Assembly (NCBI RefSeq): GCF_002778315.1
Contig: NZ_NESA01000015.1
Span: 1-64,000 of the forward strand
DNA length: 64,000 nucleotides
From: Limnohabitans sp. JirII-31
GTDB lineage: Bacteria; Pseudomonadota; Gammaproteobacteria; Burkholderiales; Burkholderiaceae_C
Direction: 5' to 3'
Part shown: positions 1 through 11,068 of the stretch, in pieces
How the letters are laid out: every line of letters begins with the position of its first letter
Numbering within the stretch: the stretch's first letter is position 1
Position numbers and translations under genes: made by a program
The notes under the pieces: generated by a model
The model's input: the letters and a program-made list of their open reading frames with translations, nothing else
Database searches by the model: none
What the model was told of the DNA's origin: nothing

Positions 1-602
1 TCTCAGCCGGTGGCAAGACAGCGGTGGTGTCCACCATCAACGGTGACTCCAACGTGCCGTTCTACAAAGAACTGGGCAACGCAGGCTTGAAGGCCAAAGA
101 CGTGCCCGTGGTGGCATTCAGCGTGGGCGAAGAAGAACTGCGCGGCGTGGACACCAAGCCGCTGGTGGGCCACTTGGCGGCATGGAACTACTTCATGAGC
201 ATCAAGAACCCGACCAACGATGCCTTCATCAAGAAGTGGAGCGACTACGCCAAGGCCAAGGGCATTGCGGGTCACAAAGACAAGCCATTGACCAACGACC
301 CGATGGAAGCCACCTACATCGGCATCCACATGTGGAAGCAAGCGGTCGAGAAGGCCAAGAGCACCGATGTGGACAAGGTGATTGCGGCGATGGCGGGTCA
401 GACCTTCACGGCACCGAGCGGCATCACCAGCAAGATGGATGAGAAGAACCACCACTTGCACAAGTCGGTGTTCATTGGCGAGATCAAGGCCGATGGCCAG
501 TTCAACGTGGTGTGGAAGACACCCGGTCCTGTCAAGGCCAAGCCATGGAGCCCGTTCATTGAAGGCAACGACAAGAAGCCTGATGAACCTGTGAAGAAGT
601 AA
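1..602 (+). CDS. urtA: Urea ABC transporter substrate-binding protein UrtA, C-terminal part (5' truncated by window edge)
   Basis: This is the last ~200 residues of a periplasmic binding protein of the urea/amide branch of the branched-chain amino acid receptor family. Codons are open from position 3 and end with TAA at 600-602. UrtA-like features are STINGDSN near the start of the visible part, MEATYIGIHMWKQAVEKA in the middle, and a tail with KNHHLHKSVFIGEIKADGQF followed by a lysine-rich end. UrtA captures urea for the UrtBCDE importer. The other urt genes would lie to the left if present; none is seen downstream, and a strong terminator follows directly. An amide-binding paralogue (FmdD type) is the main alternative. 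Confidence 0.85.
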   Translation, partial: SAGGKTAVVSTINGDSNVPFYKELGNAGLKAKDVPVVAFSVGEEELRGVDTKPLVGHLAAWNYFMSIKNPTNDAFIKKWSDYAKAKGIAGHKDKPLTNDPMEATYIGIHMWKQAVEKAKSTDVDKVIAAMAGQTFTAPSGITSKMDEKNHHLHKSVFIGEIKADGQFNVVWKTPGPVKAKPWSPFIEGNDKKPDEPVKK

Positions 603-631
603 GCTCAAGCCTTGCGTTCTTGCTTGTTGGT

Positions 632-663
632 ATCGGCGCACATTTTGTGCGCCGATTCTTTTT
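632..663 (+). terminator. Rho-independent terminator after urtA
   Basis: A perfect 11-bp stem (632-642 with 646-656, GC-rich core CGGCGCACA) closes a 3-nt TTT loop and runs into a T-rich tail (TTCTTTTT, 656-663). It lies 30 bases after the urtA stop. Its tail abuts the AGGAG ribosome binding site (664-668) of the next gene, so it separates urtA from pncA. Confidence 0.9.
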
Positions 664-675
664 AGGAGTCTCTTT

Positions 676-1398
676 ATGTCACCCTCACGCAGACATCTTC
701 TTCAAAGTTTCGCCGCATTGGGCGCGTTGGGGTCTGTCGCCCCTTGGGCTTTGTCCGCCGAAAAAATCAAACCGGGCCATGACGCGGCCTTGATCGTGGT
801 GGACGTGCAAAACTGTTTTATCGAGGGCGGCACCTTGCCCGTGGCCAAAGGTGCTGAGGTGGTGCCGGTGATCAACCGCATGGCCAGCGCGTTTGCCAAC
901 ATCGTGGTCACGCAAGACTGGCACACCCCCGGCCACGCTTCGTTTGCCAGCGCGCACCCCGGTAAAAAACCGTTTGAGACCACCACCATGCCCTATGGCA
1001 CGCAGGTGCTGTGGCCCGACCATTGTGTGCAAGGCAGTGCCGACGCGGCATTGCACCCTGAGCTCAAGTTGCCCAGTGCCCAATTGATTTTGCGCAAGGG
1101 TTACCACGCCGATGTGGACAGTTACTCGGCCTTCATGGAGGCCGACCGCAAGACGGCCACGGGCTTGGCGGGCTACCTCAAGCAGCGGGGTATCAAGACG
1201 GTGTTTGTGGTGGGTTTGGCCACCGACTTTTGTGTGGCCTGGACGGCCTTGGATGCGCGCGGCGCAGGCTTTGCCACCTATGTGGTGGAAGACGCCTGTC
1301 GTGGCATCGACCTCAATGGCTCAGTGGCCGCGGCTTGGAAAAACATGACCGCCAAAGGCGTGAAACGCATTCAGTCGAGCGACTTGGCCTTGGCCTGA
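676..1398 (+). CDS. pncA: Nicotinamidase (isochorismatase family), probably Tat-exported
   Basis: A 240-residue nicotinamidase that hydrolyses nicotinamide to nicotinate and ammonia for NAD salvage. The catalytic triad is visible as D43 (VVDVQNCF), K141 (LRKGYHAD) and C186 (ATDFCVAW). Likely metal ligands are D81 and H83 (QDWHTPGH) and H116 (WPDHC). The N-terminus carries SRRHLLQS followed by a hydrophobic stretch ending near ALSA, which resembles a Tat signal; most PncA proteins are cytoplasmic, so export would be unusual. AGGAG at 664-668 supports the ATG at 676. The gene converges on the ABC ATPase gene with a 1-bp gap. Pyrazinamidase activity is expected from the family. Confidence 0.88.
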   Translation: MSPSRRHLLQSFAALGALGSVAPWALSAEKIKPGHDAALIVVDVQNCFIEGGTLPVAKGAEVVPVINRMASAFANIVVTQDWHTPGHASFASAHPGKKPFETTTMPYGTQVLWPDHCVQGSADAALHPELKLPSAQLILRKGYHADVDSYSAFMEADRKTATGLAGYLKQRGIKTVFVVGLATDFCVAWTALDARGAGFATYVVEDACRGIDLNGSVAAAWKNMTAKGVKRIQSSDLALA

Positions 1399-1399
1399 T

Positions 1400-2908
1400 T
1401 CAGCCGACTTGTTGCCCACTCATTTGCAAGCCAATTTGTTCTGGGTTGGTGCTGGCCGTGGGCAGGGCGGGTGACAGCTGGCCGTTGGCGATGACGGCCA
1501 TGCGGTCGCTGATCATGAACAGCTCGTCGAGTTCTTCCGAGATCACCAAAATCGCCACGCCCTGGTTGCGCAAATCAATCAGGGCTTGACGAATCAGCAT
1601 GGCTGCGCCCACGTCCACGCCCCAGGTGGGTTGCGACACCACCATCACTTTGGGCTTGAGCATGATCTCGCGCCCGACGATGAACTTTTGCAAGTTGCCA
1701 CCCGACAAACTGGTGGCCAAGGCGGTGGGCCCACCGCAGGCGACTTTGAAGCGTTCAATCACCGCACGTGCAAAGGTGGTGGTGGCTTGGCGTTGGATCA
1801 CACCCAGTTGCACCATGCCTTGGCGCGCCCCCGTGAGCAAGGCGTTGTTGGACAAACTCATCGGCGGCACCGCACCGCGCCCCAAGCGTTCTTCGGGCAC
1901 AAAGGTCAGGCCCACGCTGCGTCGCTGCGCCGGGTTCATGCGTCCAACCGCTTGACCGCACAGAGTCACCGTGTGTGCAGCCTCTTGTGGCACTTCGCCT
2001 GAAATGGCGGCCAGCAGTTCTTTCTGGCCATTGCCCGAGATGCCTGCAATGCCCACGATCTCGCCGGCGCGCACTTGCAGGTCAATGTGTTGCAAGTGGG
2101 TGCCAAAAGGGTCCGCGCTGTGCAGGCTCAAGTCTTTGACTTCCATCAGCACGGGACCAGCTTCTTGCGGCTGACTGGCGCATTCGGGCAGGTCGGTGCC
2201 AATCATCAGGCGCGCCAGTTGGCTGGATGTTTCTTGTTTGGGGTTGGCATAGCCCGTGACTTTGCCGCCGCGCAGCACGGTGGCGGTGTCGCACAAGGCA
2301 CGAATTTCGTCGAGCTTGTGGCTGATGTACAAAATGCTGCACCCTTCAGCCGCTAAGCGGCGCAAGGTGTCAAACAAGACCAGCACGGCTTGCGGCGTCA
2401 GCACCGAGGTGGGCTCGTCCATGATCAGCAGCTTGGGGTTTTGCAACAGACAACGCACGATCTCCACCCGTTGCCGCTCACCCACCGACATGGTGTGCAC
2501 CATGCGGCTGGGGTCGATCGGCAGCCCATAGCGTTGCGACACCTCGGTGATGCGGCCCGACAGGGCCTGGATGGATTCAGGCTCGTCCAACGACAGGCTG
2601 ATGTTCTCGGCCACGGTGAGCGACTCGAACAAGGCGAAGTGCTGAAACACCATGCCAATGCCAAGGCGTCGCGCTTGGGCTGGGCTGTCGATGGTGACCT
2701 CGCGGCCTTCCCACACGATGTCACCGGCGTCGGGCTTGGTGACGCCGTAGACAATTTTCATGAGCGTGCTTTTGCCGGCACCGTTTTCACCGAGCAAGGC
2801 GTGAATTTCGCCAGCGCGCACGGTGAGGTCGATGCCTTGGTTGGCGATGACGGTGGGGTAGCGCTTGCTGATACCACTCAAGACAAGCCGTGGGGTGTTG
2901 GAAGTCAT
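1400..2908 (-). CDS. ABC transporter ATPase with two ABC domains (BMP-type nucleoside/purine importer, NupO/YufO-like)
   Basis: A 502-residue duplicated ATPase energising the importer formed with the permeases at 3184-5216 and the binding protein at 5273. Domain 1 has Walker A GENGAGKS, signature SVGERQRVEI and Walker B LLIMDEPTS. Domain 2 has the degenerate P-loop GISGNGQKEL and signature LSGGNLQKFI, the pattern of RbsA/YufO ATPases. The ATG at 2908 (MTSNTPRL) is chosen because residues upstream in the open frame are low-complexity and lack ABC similarity. The gene is divergent from its permease genes, with about 275 bp between starts holding the promoters. Confidence 0.88.
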   Translation of the reverse strand: MTSNTPRLVLSGISKRYPTVIANQGIDLTVRAGEIHALLGENGAGKSTLMKIVYGVTKPDAGDIVWEGREVTIDSPAQARRLGIGMVFQHFALFESLTVAENISLSLDEPESIQALSGRITEVSQRYGLPIDPSRMVHTMSVGERQRVEIVRCLLQNPKLLIMDEPTSVLTPQAVLVLFDTLRRLAAEGCSILYISHKLDEIRALCDTATVLRGGKVTGYANPKQETSSQLARLMIGTDLPECASQPQEAGPVLMEVKDLSLHSADPFGTHLQHIDLQVRAGEIVGIAGISGNGQKELLAAISGEVPQEAAHTVTLCGQAVGRMNPAQRRSVGLTFVPEERLGRGAVPPMSLSNNALLTGARQGMVQLGVIQRQATTTFARAVIERFKVACGGPTALATSLSGGNLQKFIVGREIMLKPKVMVVSQPTWGVDVGAAMLIRQALIDLRNQGVAILVISEELDELFMISDRMAVIANGQLSPALPTASTNPEQIGLQMSGQQVG

Positions 2909-3183
2909 GCGCAAGCAGGCCGCAATAACTGTGCCGTATGGCTGCGGCGCATCACCGCTGTCTGCGCTGCTTGATTTGTGTACGTCTTGCACTGCACCAG
3001 TGATTGCGGCGGGCTTGTTTGCTTCATGCTGGTGCGGCGCGCCTCTTTGCGGGGCTCTTTGAGGGTGGGGCTGCCGTGGGGTCTTGGTATGCAACTTGCG
3101 TTGCATCCAGCACCTCCACTTGTTGCCATGAAACACCTGTCCCCAACCCTTCTCGCTCGTGCGATGTTGCGCGTGGTGTTGCC

Positions 3184-4293
3184 ATGAGGCTCAAACTCGT
3201 TCCTCGCGCAGAGCCTTTGCAGTCGATGCGGGTGTGGGCACCCGTGATTGCGATTGGCCTGACCTTGCTGGCGGGTTTTTTGATTTTTATGGTGTTGGGC
3301 AAGAACCCTTGGTTGGCTTACCAAGCGTTTTTCATTGACCCGCTGCGTGACGCCAACGGCATCAGCGAGTTGCTGTTGAAGGCCTCGCCCTTGTGCCTGA
3401 TTGCGCTGGGCTTGGCGGTGGGTTACCGCGCCAACATTTGGAACATCGGTGCTGAAGGGCAGATGTATGTGGGCGGCATTTTTGCCAGTGGCTTGGCGAT
3501 TTATTTCCATGAGGTCGATGCGCCCTGGGTGCTGCCCTTGATGGTGGTGGCCGCTGCGCTGGGCGGGGCACTGTGGGCGTCTCTGACCGCCCTGTGCCGG
3601 GCCCAGTTTCATACCAACGAAATTTTGGTGAGCTTGATGCTCACCTATGTGGCCGATCTGGTGGTCAAGTTTTTGGTCTACGGGCCTTGGCGTGACCCCA
3701 TGGCCAACAACTTTCCCATCACCGTGTCGTTCTCAGACGCGGCCTTGTTTGCGCCGTTGGCTTCTTATGGCTGGGACCTGTGGGAGGGCACGCGCATCAA
3801 CAGCTCGGTGTTCATCACCTTGGTGGCCATTCCTGTGGCGTGGTTCTTCATGCAAAGCTCCTATGCGGGCTTTCAGCACTTGGTGACGGGTGAGGCCCCG
3901 GCGGCGGCACGTTATGCGGGCTACCGCGACCGCTGGATCATCTGGATCACCTTGCTGATTGGTGGCGCTGCGGCGGGCTTGGCCGGTGTGTCGGATGTGG
4001 CAGGCCCGCTGGGGCAACTCAACGACCGCTGGACGCCGGGCTATGGCTTCACCGCCATCATCGTGGCGACCTTGGGCCGCTTGCACGCGCTCGGGATTGT
4101 GTTGGCCTCGTTGCTGATGGCCTTGCTCTACTTGGGCGGCGAAGCGGTGCAGGTGACCATGCAATTGCCCAAGGCGGTGAGCGAGGTGTTTCAGGGCTTG
4201 CTGCTGCTGTTCTTGTTGGCCTGCGATGTGTTGGTCAAGTACCGCGTGGTGTCGCTTGACGTCAACCCCAAAGCGCTGGGAGGCACCGCGTGA
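3184..4293 (+). CDS. ABC transporter permease, BMP-type nucleoside/purine importer (NupP/YufP-like)
   Basis: A 369-residue polytopic membrane protein of the BPD_transp_2 family (ribose/nucleoside permeases). The conserved block YRANIWNIGAEGQMYVGG is typical of YufP-like subunits, and a DRWTPGYGFTAIIVATLGR segment lies near residue 280. The ATG at 3184 (MRLKLVPRAEPLQ) is preferred over earlier in-frame codons because upstream residues are Cys/Ala-rich without membrane segments. It overlaps the next permease gene as TGATG at 4291-4295, indicating translational coupling. It forms a heterodimeric pore with the next product. Confidence 0.88.
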   Translation: MRLKLVPRAEPLQSMRVWAPVIAIGLTLLAGFLIFMVLGKNPWLAYQAFFIDPLRDANGISELLLKASPLCLIALGLAVGYRANIWNIGAEGQMYVGGIFASGLAIYFHEVDAPWVLPLMVVAAALGGALWASLTALCRAQFHTNEILVSLMLTYVADLVVKFLVYGPWRDPMANNFPITVSFSDAALFAPLASYGWDLWEGTRINSSVFITLVAIPVAWFFMQSSYAGFQHLVTGEAPAAARYAGYRDRWIIWITLLIGGAAAGLAGVSDVAGPLGQLNDRWTPGYGFTAIIVATLGRLHALGIVLASLLMALLYLGGEAVQVTMQLPKAVSEVFQGLLLLFLLACDVLVKYRVVSLDVNPKALGGTA

Positions 4294-5216
4294 TGGAGTC
4301 TCTCACCCCCTTGCTGGCCAGTGCCTTGGGTGCGGCTATTCCTTTGTTGTTGGCTGCTCTGGGCGAGTTGATTGCCGAGCGCGCCGGGGTGCTGAACCTA
4401 GGGTTGGAAGGCATGATGTTGTTGGGTGCCTTGGCCAGCTTCATGACGGTGGCCAACGGCGGCTCGCTGCCACTGGCCGTGTTGGTGGGCATGGCGGTGG
4501 GCGTGTTGGCGTCGCTGGTGTTTGGTTTTGTGACCATCACCTTGCAAGCCAACCAGGTGGCGGCAGGTTTGTCGCTGACCATCTTGGGCTCGGGCATCAC
4601 GGCTGTGTTGGGTCGCCCCTATGTGGGCTTCAGCGCTCCGAGCAGTTTTGCGCCTTTACCCATTCCTTATTTGCAAGACCTGCCATTGCTGGGTGCTTCG
4701 TTTTTCTCGCTTGACCTGCTGGGCTATGCCGCGCTGGTGTTGCTGTGGGTGGTGATGTGGTTTCTGCGTCATACCCGCGCTGGGCTGACCTTGAAGGCCG
4801 TGGGCGAGTCGCCGGTGGTGGCGCGCTCCTTGGGGCTGCATGTCACGCGTGTGCGTTATGCAGCGGTGGCGTTTGGTGGGGCCTTGTCGGGCCTGGCGGG
4901 CACCTACTACTCGGTGGCGCAATTCAAGATGTGGCAAGACGGCCTGACCTCGGGCAACGGCTGGATTGCCTTGGCCTTGGTGGTGTTTGCCACCTGGCGG
5001 CCACACCGCGTGGCGATTGGGGCCCTGCTGTTTGGCAGCGTCACGGCGCTGGGGCTGTACTTCCAGGCCATCGGCATCAAGGTGTCCACCTTTGCGTTGG
5101 CCAGCTTGCCCTACCTTGCCACGGTGGTGGTGTTGGTGGTGCTGTCGTCCAACCAAGAAACCATCCGCCGCCATGCACCTGCCTGGCTAGGCAAACCTTT
5201 TTACGACGACGCCTGA
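4293..5216 (+). CDS. ABC transporter permease, second subunit (NupQ/YufQ-like)
   Basis: A 307-residue membrane protein paired with the preceding permease. The N-terminal region GELIAERAGVLNLGLEGMML is the hallmark of YufQ-like subunits, and the C-terminal half carries GLTLKAVGESPVVARSLGL and GNGWIALALVVFATW. The ATG at 4293 overlaps the upstream TGA by one base. The gene ends 56 bp before the binding-protein gene. With the ATPase at 1400-2908 and the lipoprotein-like receptor it completes an uptake system for nucleosides or purine bases, as the neighbouring deaminase suggests. Confidence 0.88.
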   Translation: MESLTPLLASALGAAIPLLLAALGELIAERAGVLNLGLEGMMLLGALASFMTVANGGSLPLAVLVGMAVGVLASLVFGFVTITLQANQVAAGLSLTILGSGITAVLGRPYVGFSAPSSFAPLPIPYLQDLPLLGASFFSLDLLGYAALVLLWVVMWFLRHTRAGLTLKAVGESPVVARSLGLHVTRVRYAAVAFGGALSGLAGTYYSVAQFKMWQDGLTSGNGWIALALVVFATWRPHRVAIGALLFGSVTALGLYFQAIGIKVSTFALASLPYLATVVVLVVLSSNQETIRRHAPAWLGKPFYDDA

Positions 5217-5272
5217 GGCGTTGGGTTGTTTTTTTCTCGCGCTTATCCCTTCATCCACTTAGGAGTTTTGAC

Positions 5273-6351
5273 ATGACATTTATGAAGATCAAATTGGCTT
5301 GCGCCCTGGCACTGGGTGTGGCGGGCTTGAGCCAAACCGCCGTGGCCGCGCCCCCTGTGAAAGCGGCCTTTGTGTACTTCGGCACGCCGGGCGACGGCGG
5401 CTGGACCTTTGCCCACGACATTGCCGTGAAGCAGGCCAAAAAAGAACTGGGTGATGCGGTGGAAACCACCATCGTGGAAAACGTGCCTGAGAGTGCCGAT
5501 GCCGAGCGCGTGATCCGCGACCTGGCCAGCAAGGGCAACCAGTACATCTTCACCACCTCGTTTGGCTACATGGAGCAAACCTTGAAAGTGGCCAAGACCT
5601 TTCCGAAGGTCGAGTTCTATCACAACACGGGTTTCAAGTCGGCCCCCAACGTGCACACCTACAACTCGCGCATGTACGAGCCCGCCTACCTGGCCGGCAT
5701 CATTGCCGGGCGCATGACCAAATCAAATGTATTGGGCTATGTGGCTTCTTTCCCTATTCCTGAAGTGGTGCGCAACATCAATGCGTACACCATGGGTGCG
5801 CGCAGCGTGAACCCCAAAGTCAAAACCAAGGTGGTGTGGATCAGCTCTTGGTATGACCCCGCCAAAGAGCGTCAAGCCGCCGAAACCATGATCGGCCAAG
5901 GCGCTGACATGTTGATGCAAAACACCGATTCATCGGCCACCTTGCAAGCTGCTGCCGACAAGGGCGTGTTCGCCTTTGGTTGGAACTCGGACATGTCGGC
6001 TGTGGCCCCCAAGGCGCACCTGGCTTCTGTGACCCAAGTCTGGGGCAACTACTACACCGCCGTGCTCAAAGGCGCGGTGGCTGGCAAACCCATGAAAGAC
6101 AACGTCTGGGGTGGCTTGAAAGAAAAGATGAACGGCTTGGTGTCGTTGAACAGCAGCTTGCCAGCCAGCGTGAAAAAAGAAGTCGAAGCCAAGCAGGCCG
6201 AGATCGTGTCTGGCAAGTTCAAGGTCTTCTCTGGCCCCATGAAGTTGCAAGACGGCACCATGAAGCTGGCCGCTGGTCAAGCCTTCACCGACGCTGACAT
6301 CGACAGCATCAAGTTCTACGTCGAAGGCGTAGAAGGCCAGTTGCCCAACTG

Positions 6352-6352
<1 letters not shown>
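5273..6352 (+). CDS. BMP family ABC transporter substrate-binding protein
   Basis: A 359-residue periplasmic receptor of the basic membrane protein (BMP/PnrA/Med) family, which bind purine nucleosides or bases. It has a Sec signal ([21 protein letters not shown], cleavage near AVA-AP). Mature motifs are [17 protein letters not shown], then [22 protein letters not shown] and [10 protein letters not shown], all typical of BMP receptors. AGGAG at 5261-5265 supports the ATG at 5273. The TGA overlaps the following hydrolase ATG (6350-6354), so transporter and hydrolase are co-expressed. The ligand is inferred from the context (adenine/adenosine deaminase downstream). Confidence 0.88.
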
Positions 6353-8222
<1,870 letters not shown>

Positions 8223-8234
8223 GCCGTTGCGAGG

Positions 8235-8615
8235 TCAGAAAAACTGTTGCTCAATGGTGGTGACGAATGTATGAGCCTGTTCGGTTGCCCATTGTGCGTC
8301 GTCGATGGAAAGTGGATCACCTTTGTAATCAGCGATCAGGCGCAAGTCTTCAACTTTATTCAGCGCACGTCCTAACTCTAGCGATAGCCGACCCGTTTTG
8401 ACCAGATGCAAAGAGAAAGCAGTGATCAACCCACTGTGTGTTTTGGCAATGTCTGGTGGCACGGGTGAATGGCTGGCCAATAAGGCGGCTCTTGCTGCAT
8501 CGAACATGGCGTAATAAGCGCGATTGCAAGCCCCATCACTGTCGCCTTCCTTCAGAAGCGCAAAAGCTGATGCAAGGGCGCGGTGTGCCTTGTTCATCAG
8601 CTCTTTCGTGTTCAT
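8235..8615 (-). CDS. HEPN domain protein of an MNT/HEPN pair
   Basis: A 126-residue all-helical HEPN-domain protein. The core NRAYYAMFDAARAAL (residues 31-45) is typical of Pfam HEPN proteins. R42 and H49 form an R-x6-H spacing compatible with the HEPN RNase motif, and KTHSGLITAF follows. The ATG at 8615 overlaps the nucleotidyltransferase stop by 4 bp (ATGA, 8612-8615), so the two are co-translated. Related pairs act as type VII toxin-antitoxin modules in which the nucleotidyltransferase AMPylates the HEPN toxin, but the HepT R-x4-H-x-Y motif is not seen, so the toxin role is inferred. Confidence 0.75.
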   Translation of the reverse strand: MNTKELMNKAHRALASAFALLKEGDSDGACNRAYYAMFDAARAALLASHSPVPPDIAKTHSGLITAFSLHLVKTGRLSLELGRALNKVEDLRLIADYKGDPLSIDDAQWATEQAHTFVTTIEQQFF

Positions 8616-8953
8616 AGTTTGACCCCATCGCGGGCGATATTGCTCAGAAGTTGTGGGTTGGTGTACGCACTGGGATGTGCCCACTCATCTTCCCAAATGG
8701 GCAAGGGTTGTATACGAATGCCCGTGTCGAGCAAAACGTCATACGCGATGTCATCCATTGCAAGCTTGGTCGCTACAAAAGGGGCCGATGCGCCGCGCAA
8801 TAAGACGGCTACATCGGCGTCGCTTTCTTCATGTGCTGTGCCGCGCGCGTGACTACCAAACAAAAAAACTTCGCTGATATCGTAGGTGCGCGCCAGTGCA
8901 CGTGCAAACTGTTTTGCAGCTAGCAAAGTGGAGATATTAACGTGCGGAATCAT
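8612..8953 (-). CDS. MNT-type minimal nucleotidyltransferase (partner of HEPN protein)
   Basis: A 113-residue nucleotidyltransferase of the DNA polymerase beta superfamily. G33-S34 (FLFGSHARGTAHEES) and D45/D47 (SDADVAVL) provide the nucleotide- and metal-binding signature. It is the first gene of a two-gene minus-strand unit, overlapping the HEPN gene by 4 bp, and is divergent from dcd with only 36 bp between starts, so the promoters overlap. In characterised MntA/HepT systems this protein is the antitoxin. The short length and lone catalytic domain fit this class. Confidence 0.78.
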   Translation of the reverse strand: MIPHVNISTLLAAKQFARALARTYDISEVFLFGSHARGTAHEESDADVAVLLRGASAPFVATKLAMDDIAYDVLLDTGIRIQPLPIWEDEWAHPSAYTNPQLLSNIARDGVKL

Positions 8954-8989
8954 GAAAATATTGTAGGCCGAAGCCCCTAAAATGCACCC

Positions 8990-9559
8990 ATGAGCATCAA
9001 ATCAGACAAATGGATTCGCCGCATGGCAGAGCAGCACGGCATGATCGAGCCGTTCGAGCCAGGTCAAATTCGCCAAAACGCGGCGGGCGAAAAAATCGTC
9101 AGCTACGGCACCAGCAGCTACGGCTATGACATCCGTTGCGCGCCCGAGTTCAAAGTGTTCACCAACATCTACAGCACGGTGGTGGACCCCAAGAACTTCG
9201 ACGAGCGCAGCTTTGTCGACATGAACTCGGATGTCTGCATCATCCCGCCCAACAGCTTTGCATTGGCGCGCACCGTGGAGTACTTCCGCATTCCGCGCAA
9301 TGTGCTGACCGTGTGCTTGGGCAAAAGCACCTACGCGCGCTGCGGCATCATCGTCAACGTGACGCCGTTTGAGCCCGAGTGGGAAGGCTATGTGACGCTG
9401 GAGTTCTCCAACACCACACCGCTGCCCGCCAAGATTTACGCCGGTGAGGGCTGTGCCCAGGTGTTGTTCTTTGAGAGCGACGAAGTGTGCGAGACCAGCT
9501 ACAAAGACCGTGGCGGCAAGTACCAGGGCCAAGTGGGTGTGACCCTGCCCAAGACCTGA
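8990..9559 (+). CDS. dcd: dCTP deaminase
   Basis: A 189-residue dCTP deaminase, the usual length in betaproteobacteria. It converts dCTP to dUTP for thymidylate synthesis. Visible hallmarks are [43 protein letters not shown] (the catalytic glutamate lies in the [14 protein letters not shown] segment), the [12 protein letters not shown] block and the C-terminal [11 protein letters not shown] that closes over the nucleotide. The ATG at 8990 is followed directly by the conserved [14 protein letters not shown] start. Confidence 0.96.
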   Translation: MSIKSDKWIRRMAEQHGMIEPFEPGQIRQNAAGEKIVSYGTSSYGYDIRCAPEFKVFTNIYSTVVDPKNFDERSFVDMNSDVCIIPPNSFALARTVEYFRIPRNVLTVCLGKSTYARCGIIVNVTPFEPEWEGYVTLEFSNTTPLPAKIYAGEGCAQVLFFESDEVCETSYKDRGGKYQGQVGVTLPKT

Positions 9560-9620
9560 AATCGGCGGATTGGGTCCGATTTTGGGAGATTCGCCAGGGG
9601 TGCGACAATCAGCACCTGAC

Positions 9621-11051
9621 ATGACGACCTCTTTTTCCAATTTGCAGCTGGCCCCCGCGCTGGCACGCGCCGTAGCCGAAATGGGCTACGAGTCCATGAC
9701 CCCCATCCAAGCCCAGGCCATTCCGGTGGTTCTGACGGGCCAAGACGTGATGGGCGCCGCCCAAACCGGCACGGGCAAAACAGCGGCTTTCTCGCTGCCT
9801 TTGTTGCAGCGCCTGCTCAAGCACGAAAACAGCTCCACTTCGCCTGCGCGCCATCCTGTGCGCGCCTTGGTGTTGCTGCCTACGCGCGAGCTGGCCGACC
9901 AGGTGGCCCAACAGGTCAAGGCCTACGCCAAGTACTGCAACCTGCGCAGCGCGGTGGTGTTTGGTGGCATGGACATGAAGCCCCAAACCTTGGAGCTGAA
10001 AAAAGGCGTCGAGGTGCTGGTGGCCACACCCGGGCGTTTGCTCGACCACATCGAAGCCAAGAACGTGGTGCTCAACCAAGTGGAATATGTGGTGCTCGAC
10101 GAAGCTGACCGCATGTTGGACATTGGTTTCTTGCCCGACTTGCAACGCATCTTGAGCCACTTGCCCAAGCAGCGCACCACACTGTTGTTCTCGGCCACCT
10201 TCTCGCCCGAGATCAAGCGCCTGGCGGGCAGCTATTTGCAAAACCCCGTCACCATCGAAGTGGCGCGCCCCAACGAGACCGCGTCCACCGTGACGCAACA
10301 TTTCTACAGCGTGGGTGTGGACGACAAATACCGCGCGCTCAAGCAGTTGGTCAAAAGCAATGGCATCACCCAAGCCTTTGTGTTTTGCAACAGCAAACTC
10401 GGCTGCGCCCGCTTGGCTCGCTCGCTCGAACGCGATGGCCTGCGCACCACCGCCTTGCATGGCGACAAGAGCCAAGACGAGCGCTTGAAAGCCCTCGAAG
10501 CCTTCAAGCGCGGCGAGGTGGACTTGCTGGTGTGTACCGATGTGGCCGCACGCGGCCTGGACATCAAAGACGTGCCTGCGGTGTTCAACTTTGACATTCC
10601 GTTCAACGCCGAAGACTATGTGCACCGCATTGGCCGCACCGGTCGTGCAGGTGCCTTGGGGCAGGCCATCAGCTTTGTTTCGGGCAGCGACCAGCGCTTG
10701 GTGGCTGACATTGAGAAGCTGCTCAAGACCAAGATCGAACTCGAAGCCGTGGAGTTTGAAGAAGACCGTCCGCGTGGCCGCATCAACACGGGCCGCCGTG
10801 CCTGGGGTGAAGACGATCCACGCGACGTGCTCGACAAGCCCCGTGCCCCAGAAGGTCAAGCCCGTGCTCGCCGCGAAAGCAACTACGCGCCTGTTGCACC
10901 CCGTCCTTCGCGTGACCCGTTCTTTGACAAACCCTACGAAGCACCGGTGCGGGCTGAGGGCGAATCGACCGCGCCCAAAGAACCCCTGCGCAAGTCGCCC
11001 AACATCAAGCCCAAGCGCAAAGTGGCGGCGTTGTTCAAAACCGTCGAGTGA
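9621..11051 (+). CDS. rhlE: DEAD-box ATP-dependent RNA helicase, RhlE family
   Basis: A 476-residue RNA helicase with all core motifs: Q motif (GYESMTPIQAQAIP), I AQTGTGKT, Ia PTRELADQ, GG, Ib TPGRLLDH, II DEAD (VVLDEADRMLD), III SAT, IV VFCNSK, V ARGLDI and VI HRIGRTGRAG. After the helicase core (to about residue 370) comes a basic, Arg/Pro-rich tail ending PKRKVAALFKTVE, typical of RhlE-type proteins that unwind rRNA or mRNA structures. The ATG at 9621 (MTTSFSNLQLAP) is chosen because the conserved N-terminus starts there. It converges with apaH, 17 bp apart. Confidence 0.93.
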   Translation: MTTSFSNLQLAPALARAVAEMGYESMTPIQAQAIPVVLTGQDVMGAAQTGTGKTAAFSLPLLQRLLKHENSSTSPARHPVRALVLLPTRELADQVAQQVKAYAKYCNLRSAVVFGGMDMKPQTLELKKGVEVLVATPGRLLDHIEAKNVVLNQVEYVVLDEADRMLDIGFLPDLQRILSHLPKQRTTLLFSATFSPEIKRLAGSYLQNPVTIEVARPNETASTVTQHFYSVGVDDKYRALKQLVKSNGITQAFVFCNSKLGCARLARSLERDGLRTTALHGDKSQDERLKALEAFKRGEVDLLVCTDVAARGLDIKDVPAVFNFDIPFNAEDYVHRIGRTGRAGALGQAISFVSGSDQRLVADIEKLLKTKIELEAVEFEEDRPRGRINTGRRAWGEDDPRDVLDKPRAPEGQARARRESNYAPVAPRPSRDPFFDKPYEAPVRAEGESTAPKEPLRKSPNIKPKRKVAALFKTVE

Positions 11052-11068
11052 GCCTCATGCCTTGAGTC

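Noticed and set aside
2978..3187. Small plus-strand frame overlapping the permease start (ending TGA at 3185-3187)
   Set aside because: It lacks conserved features and lies in the divergent promoter region between the ATPase and permease genes.
9609..10859. Minus-strand open frame opposite rhlE
   Set aside because: It covers the RNA helicase gene, whose motifs are complete, and its own product is His/Gln/Gly-rich without domains.
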